From JBBQER01 sp052148155 (lineage in GTDB: Bacteria; Actinomycetota; Acidimicrobiia; IMCC26256; PALSA-610), in contig JBKQIY010000163.1 of assembly GCA_052148155.1 (NCBI GenBank), positions 26,621-90,620 on the forward strand: a stretch of DNA of 64,000 nt, in the 5' to 3' direction. Shown piece by piece: positions 60,441 through 64,000 of this stretch. How positions within the stretch are numbered: the first letter of the stretch is position 1; each line of letters starts with the position of its first letter. The notes under the pieces were generated by a model that did no database searches, was not told where the DNA came from, and saw nothing but the letters and a program-made list of their open reading frames with translations. The translations under genes were made by a program, and so were the position numbers.

Positions 60441-60493
60441 GCACACTGGCTCACCGGTCGTGGCTGGACTCACCTTCTTCGAAAGGGGCAGAA

Positions 60494-60721
60494 ATGACTG
60501 AACCGGCACAGGTCGGTCGGACCCGGCTCTCGGTTCCGCCGGCCCTGATCCGGCTGCCTTTCAAGAGCCTCGGGACCGAGATGCTCGTCGCGTGGCGCCG
60601 GGGGCCCTCACCAGGGATCGGACCGCGTGCGTGCCGAAAACTGTGTGGGCATGCCGGCAGGTCTATCGCGCGACCGCATCCGAGAGGGTCACGGTGCCTT
60701 CCCACGGTCCCGAGTCCCTGA
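60494..60721 (+). CDS. Small or truncated frame behind a good ribosome binding site
   Basis: 75 aa starting MTEPAQVGRTRLSVPPALIR, with AAAGGGG 7 nt before the ATG. The first ~40 residues look like a normal N-terminus, then the composition becomes Arg/Pro-rich and shadow-like. It may be the head of a gene cut by deletion or frameshift. No family recognised. The stretch to 60879 holds nothing else recognised. Confidence 0.35.
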   Translation: MTEPAQVGRTRLSVPPALIRLPFKSLGTEMLVAWRRGPSPGIGPRACRKLCGHAGRSIARPHPRGSRCLPTVPSP

Positions 60722-60879
60722 AACCCGACCAACAACTCGACGCGAAATCCCGCGCCACGTCGACGGATGGCGCGTGGTGCTGGGTGTGCGTAATGTGTGC
60801 ACAACTCGAATGCTTGATCGACCGGTCGCGTAGGTTGTGGGGGTGACGACACCGTGGACGCGGGTGTTGGCCTCGTGGG

Positions 60880-61536
60880 CTACTGGGCCTCGGTCGAGGT
60901 CGTCGGCTCCGGCTGGCTGAGGTCGATCCGCACCGAAATCGTGTTGAAGTCGTAGGTGTCGGGCCCGGTGCGAGTCCCGGCGATGCGGGCCTCGGCGCCG
61001 ACGACCGCGAGCGGCGGGTTGCACACGCTCGGCATGTCGAAGCTGCCCGCGGAAGTGCCGACGGCCGCGGTGATCGTTAGCGAGTCGTTGGTTGTGGCGG
61101 TGACCGTTCCGCTGAGGTTGAACGGCACGCCGACCGGTGGGGGCGTCCCGGTCCACACTGGCGGCGACAGTGGTCCGGGGGGCGGGCCGTCGACGTGGAC
61201 CGGTCTCTGGGGCAGGCCGCCGGCGGGGACCGGAACGCCGCCGCATGTCCGTTCGGCCAGCTTGCGGCCGAGCGCCGCCTGTACACCGCGCGACGTCGTG
61301 ACGTCAGCCCAGACGACGCCGGCCGCAAGGTTGGCTTGCGGACCACGGGACGAAGACGGGCTGAACGCGAGCGCACCGACCACGAGGGCGGCACCGACGA
61401 CGCCGGCGGTCGACGCAGCGGTGACTGCGACACGCGTACGGCGATGGCGGCGGTCGCGGGCGCGGACGTCGGCGAGTCGGCGAGGATGGTCGATGACGGT
61501 GTCGGCGAGGTCGGTGAGAGCGTCGTGGAGTTCCAT
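60880..61536 (-). CDS. Putative membrane-anchored anti-sigma factor
   Basis: 218 aa. A short acidic/basic cytoplasmic head (MELHDALTDLADTVIDHPRR, ADVRARDRRHRRTR) precedes one membrane helix (ASTAGVVGAALVVGALAFS), then an external Pro/Gly-rich part (GPPPGPLSPPVWTGTPPPVG) and a beta-rich C-terminus (FNLSGTVTATTNDSLTITAA) ending in a short strand-rich block. It starts 10 bp downstream of a SigE-type sigma factor gene, the usual place for the cognate anti-sigma or sensor. No zinc anti-sigma motif is visible, so the pairing is inferred from position. Confidence 0.7.
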   Translation of the reverse strand: MELHDALTDLADTVIDHPRRLADVRARDRRHRRTRVAVTAASTAGVVGAALVVGALAFSPSSSRGPQANLAAGVVWADVTTSRGVQAALGRKLAERTCGGVPVPAGGLPQRPVHVDGPPPGPLSPPVWTGTPPPVGVPFNLSGTVTATTNDSLTITAAVGTSAGSFDMPSVCNPPLAVVGAEARIAGTRTGPDTYDFNTISVRIDLSQPEPTTSTEAQ

Positions 61537-61546
61537 CGGGGGCCTT

Positions 61547-62071
61547 TCAGTCGTTCTTGTCGAGGAGGGTGCGGAGGTGCGCGAGGCCCTTGGCGGTCTG
61601 GCTCTTGACGGTGCCTACGCTGCACCCGAGCGCGGCCGCGGTCTGCTCCTCACTGAGGTCGTCGTAGTGGCGAAGCACGACCGCGGCCCGCTGCCGGGGA
61701 GGAAGCTGGAGCAGGGCGTAGCGGAGGTGCTCGCGGCGCGCGGCGAGGTCTGCGATGTCGTGGTCCGTGGCGTGGTCGGGGAGGTAGTAGGTGGGCTGTT
61801 CGCCTGCCCACTTGCGTCGGCGCCAGCCGAGCGCGGTATGGATGAGGACCTTGCGCACATACGGGTGCGGGTCGCCCTTGGCGGCGGTCGCGTCCCACCT
61901 GCGCAAGACCTTCGCGAGCGTGGTCTGGACGAGGTCCTCGGCCCTGTAGCGGTCCCCGGTCACGAGGAACGCGAGCCGCAGCAGCGCAGGGGAGCGCTCG
62001 ATGACGTAGAAGTCGAAGTCGGTAGGTAGCGGTGGCGCGTCGTCGTCGACCGGCGTGTTCGTGTCGAGCAC
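61547..62071 (-). CDS. SigE-family (ECF) RNA polymerase sigma factor
   Basis: 174 aa from GTG 62071. Sigma-70 region 2: SPALLRLAFLVTGDRYRAED, LVQTTLAKVLRRWDATAAKG. Region 4: LRYALLQLPPRQRAAVVLRH, YDDLSEEQTAAALGCSVGTV, KSQTAKGLAHLRTLL. This is the SigE/ECF41-like actinobacterial group without extra C-terminal domain. It is cotranscribed with the downstream membrane protein. Target promoters unknown. Confidence 0.93.
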   Translation of the reverse strand: MLDTNTPVDDDAPPLPTDFDFYVIERSPALLRLAFLVTGDRYRAEDLVQTTLAKVLRRWDATAAKGDPHPYVRKVLIHTALGWRRRKWAGEQPTYYLPDHATDHDIADLAARREHLRYALLQLPPRQRAAVVLRHYDDLSEEQTAAALGCSVGTVKSQTAKGLAHLRTLLDKND

Positions 62072-62310
62072 ATCTCTATCAGTACCTGGACGGCAGGAAA
62101 GGTTGCCCGCGCGTGTCGGTCTTCGCGCGTTCACCGGCCTCTTTGCTGACGCCCGTTCCGCCTCAGGCTCCAGCAGGGCGGCGACTCGTCTCGTATGGTC
62201 ACCGGGCCGTCAACTGGGATTGGGGCTGGGGACGATCGACCAGCTCGTGCCGTTCCATTGCTCGACGGCGGTCTTGGGTGGGTTACGCCGAACTCGTCGG
62301 GGTGCTGTTC

Positions 62311-62830
62311 ATGAGCGAGAACTCGACCGATCAGAAATCTCGATCACATCTCGCGTATCTCCGGCTCACCGCCGCTGCGGAACGCTCCCCGAAGCGCTCG
62401 AATAGCCACCAACACAAGCTCGGTCACAGCGCGTTCCTCGAACAGCTCCTCAACGTCGAAGTCGCCGCGACCGAACGGCGTCGCAAACAACGGCTCGAAC
62501 GGTTCGCGTGCTTGCCTTCACCATGACGACTCGACGACTTCGACTTCGACTTCGACGCGCAACTTTGTATCGATCGCGCACTCGTCAACGAACTCGCGAC
62601 ACTGCGCTTCTTAGAGGACGCGACGGATGTCCTGTTCATCGGTCCGCCCGGTGTCGGCGAAAACGATGCTCGCCATCGGACTCGCACGCGCATCGATCGC
62701 GGTCGCCTACCGCACCTACAACACCACGGCAGCCGATCTCGCTGCACGTTGTCAGCGCTGCGCTCGGAGGACGCGGGGCGACGACCATGCGGTTTCTACG
62801 CCGGACCACGACTCCTGATCATCGACCTAT
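62311..62830 (+). pseudogene. IS21-family istB ATPase remnant
   Basis: Best read as a dead IstB. Frame 1 from ATG 62311 has HLAYLRLTAAAERSPKRSNS, HKLGHSAFLEQLLNVEVAAT and RFACLPSP, then TGA at 62524 where intact IstB has Trp. The same frame continues DDFDFDFDAQLCIDRALVNE and LFIGPPGVG; a one-base insertion then breaks the Walker A Lys-Thr, which is readable as KTMLAIGLARASIAVAYRTY in the next frame. After more shifts YAGPRLLIID is followed by loss of the DELG end. No istA transposase was recognised. Confidence 0.85.
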
Positions 62831-62835
62831 GCCGA

Positions 62836-62925
62836 GCCGGGAACTATGCGATCGCGGGTGTCGCGGATGGCCGGTGAGCTGGGGTTCCGTCTCGTGGTGA
62901 GGACGACCTGGTCGGCATAGTTCCG
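62836..62925. repeat. Inverted repeats flanking an ~80-bp segment between istB remnant and recombinase
   Basis: GGAACTATGC at 62840-62849 and its complement GCATAGTTCC at 62915-62924 face each other. A related CTATGCCGA at 62828-62836 matches the complement of GTCGGCATAG at 62911-62920. These look like element ends or recombinase sites at the junction where the istB frame stops. Confidence 0.6.
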
Positions 62926-62983
62926 GTGGCGGTGGAGTCTCTTCGGGTCGGAGCGTGGTGCTTCGACGTGAGGAGGTCGTGTC

Positions 62984-63829
62984 ATGTCAGGAACGCCGCG
63001 TCGCAAGCCGGGACGGATGGGTGCGCATATCGAGCCCTTCCGAGAGCGGTTGCTGGCCGTTGGTTACACGCCGGGAACGGTGCGTGGATTGTTGATGGTG
63101 ATGGGGCAGCTCGGTCGTTGGATGCAAGCCGACCTGGCCGATGGTGAGCAGCTCACTGATCAGCACATCGAGGTGTTCGTCGAGTCGTTGCGGTCGCGGG
63201 GGGATCAGCGCGTTCCGAGGTTGCGGAGCACTGATCCGCTGGTGGCGTATCTGCGGGACGTGGGGGTTCTGGAACCGCGTCCGGTTGAACCGGTCAGGCC
63301 GGTCGAAGAGGTGGTGGTCGGGTTCCGGTCGTGGATGATCGCCGAGCGCGGCCTGGCAGCGGGGACGGTGCTGCGTTACGAGAACACGGCCCGCCGGTTC
63401 CTGAACGAACGGCACGCGGTCGCCGGGGACCGGTTCATCATCGATCTGGCCGCCTCGCAGGTCACCGGGTTTCTCGTCGTTGAGTGCGGGCGGGTTTCGG
63501 CTGGCTCGGCGAAGGGTCGAGTCGCCGAGTTGCGCGCCTTGTTGCGCTATCTGTTCCTGAAAGGTTTGACGTCGCGTTCGTTGGCGGTGGCGATCCCTCC
63601 GGTCGCAGGCGACGGGCCTGTGTGCGGGTCGGGATCGGCCGTGTCGGCGCGCACCGGTTACGTCACACGCTCGCTGCGGAGTTGTTGCGCAGGGGTTCGA
63701 CGATCATCGAGGTCAGCCAAGTGCTCCGTCACCGTGATCTGGCCACCACAGCGATCTATGCGAAGGTCGATCTCGACACGCTGCGACAGGTCGCGCGGCC
63801 CTGGCCAGGAGTGCAGCGGTGGTGCGCCG
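62984..63829 (+). pseudogene. Tyrosine recombinase with internal deletion and frameshift
   Basis: Starts well: AGGAGG 7 nt before ATG 62984, N-terminal part with LLAVGYTPGTVRGLLMVMGQ, a SAM-like core-binding domain with RGLAAGTVLRYENTARRFLN, then LRALLRYLFLKGLTSRSLAV and IPPVAGDG. At about 63610 the frame changes and the sequence jumps into the end of the catalytic domain: RACVRVGIGRVGAHRLRHTL, IEVSQVLRHRDLATTAIYAK with the nucleophile Tyr, then RPWPG. The box I Arg region is missing. The layout resembles recombinases found in trio (RIT-type) elements, a tentative assignment. Confidence 0.82.
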
Positions 63830-63853
63830 GGATAAACCGGCAGGAGGATGGAG

Positions 63854-64000
63854 ATGAGAGAGCTCTACATCGGAGGGGTAGCGACCCACGATGGCCCCGA
63901 GTCATGCGTCGGTGTCCGTAAGGGCGGTGGCGAAGCGTTGACAGGGGTACGTGCAGGCCGGGCTATAGAGCCGCGAAATAAGGGCAACTGGGGTGCCGAC
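63854..64000 (+). CDS. Element-associated open frame, 3' end outside window
   Basis: Starts ATG 63854 behind GGAGGATGGAG and stays open to the window end (49 codons): MRELYIGGVATHDGPESCVG, RKGGGEALTGVRAGRAIEPR. From memory such frames are often annotated upstream of group II intron reverse transcriptases; the window ends before that could be seen. It follows the recombinase remnant by 24 bp. Confidence 0.4.
   Translation, partial: MRELYIGGVATHDGPESCVGVRKGGGEALTGVRAGRAIEPRNKGNWGAD

Overview
The window is GC-rich, densely coding actinobacterial DNA. The order secA-prfB-ftsE-ftsX, an F420-type luciferase-like oxidoreductase, many acyl-CoA and short-chain dehydrogenase genes, TANNNT boxes placed for leaderless transcripts, and secreted proteins ending in GYWLV/FGDA repeats all fit a high-GC actinobacterium. 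Acidimicrobiia is my best guess at class level; it is an inference from gene content, not a database result. No rRNA, tRNA or CRISPR array was recognised.

Layout. 1-3681: housekeeping block (SecA C-terminus, release factor 2, FtsEX divisome ABC complex). 3682-12823: metabolic genes (LLM oxidoreductase, acyl-CoA dehydrogenase, two VOC proteins, lysoplasmalogenase, HDOD protein, a secreted subtilase with six C-terminal repeats, a phosphatase, an aldose-epimerase relative and an SDR). 13130-17568: a co-directional lipid operon (diiron oxygenase, acyl-CoA synthetase, SDR, MaoC hydratase) resembling a split multifunctional enzyme type 2. 17646-22443: ROK kinase, aconitase, acyl desaturase and a small lipoprotein candidate. 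22502-28474: a KdpDE-type two-component system without kdpFABC, followed by a ferric-reductase-like membrane flavocytochrome, an FMN-binding-domain protein and ApbE, read as a flavinylated electron-transfer cassette. 28572-33649: a glycine-rich Cys-repeat lipoprotein, a MacA-like adaptor, a MacB-like ATPase and permease, and another glycine-rich anchored protein, read as a tripartite export cassette. 33928-39642: FKBP isomerase, beta-helix lipoprotein, phytanoyl-CoA dioxygenase relative, methyltransferase and P450.

From about 39.6 kb the coding density falls and the region looks accessory. It holds long stretches without a recognisable gene, a broken PHB-depolymerase-type esterase (about 44.65-45.43 kb), an RnfD/UnbU-like membrane protein, several secreted proteins of unknown function, a MntP-like transporter, a MazG-like protein, an FG-GAP protein carrying the same six-repeat module as the subtilase, a sedolisin with two fibronectin-type domains, a cupin/LysR divergent pair, a flavin monooxygenase and an ECF sigma/anti-sigma pair. 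The right end is a graveyard of mobile DNA: an IS21-type istB pseudogene, inverted repeats, a tyrosine recombinase with an internal deletion and frameshift, and the start of a further element-associated frame running off the window.

How it works together. The left half supplies core growth functions plus lipid activation and beta-oxidation-like steps. The middle builds two membrane systems, one redox and one export, each translationally coupled by 4-bp overlaps. The right half is rich in secreted proteases and repeat proteins, suggesting an organism that degrades and binds external polymers. Start sites were chosen from ribosome binding sites, operon overlaps and, for several genes, a TANNNT box 6-8 nt before the start codon.
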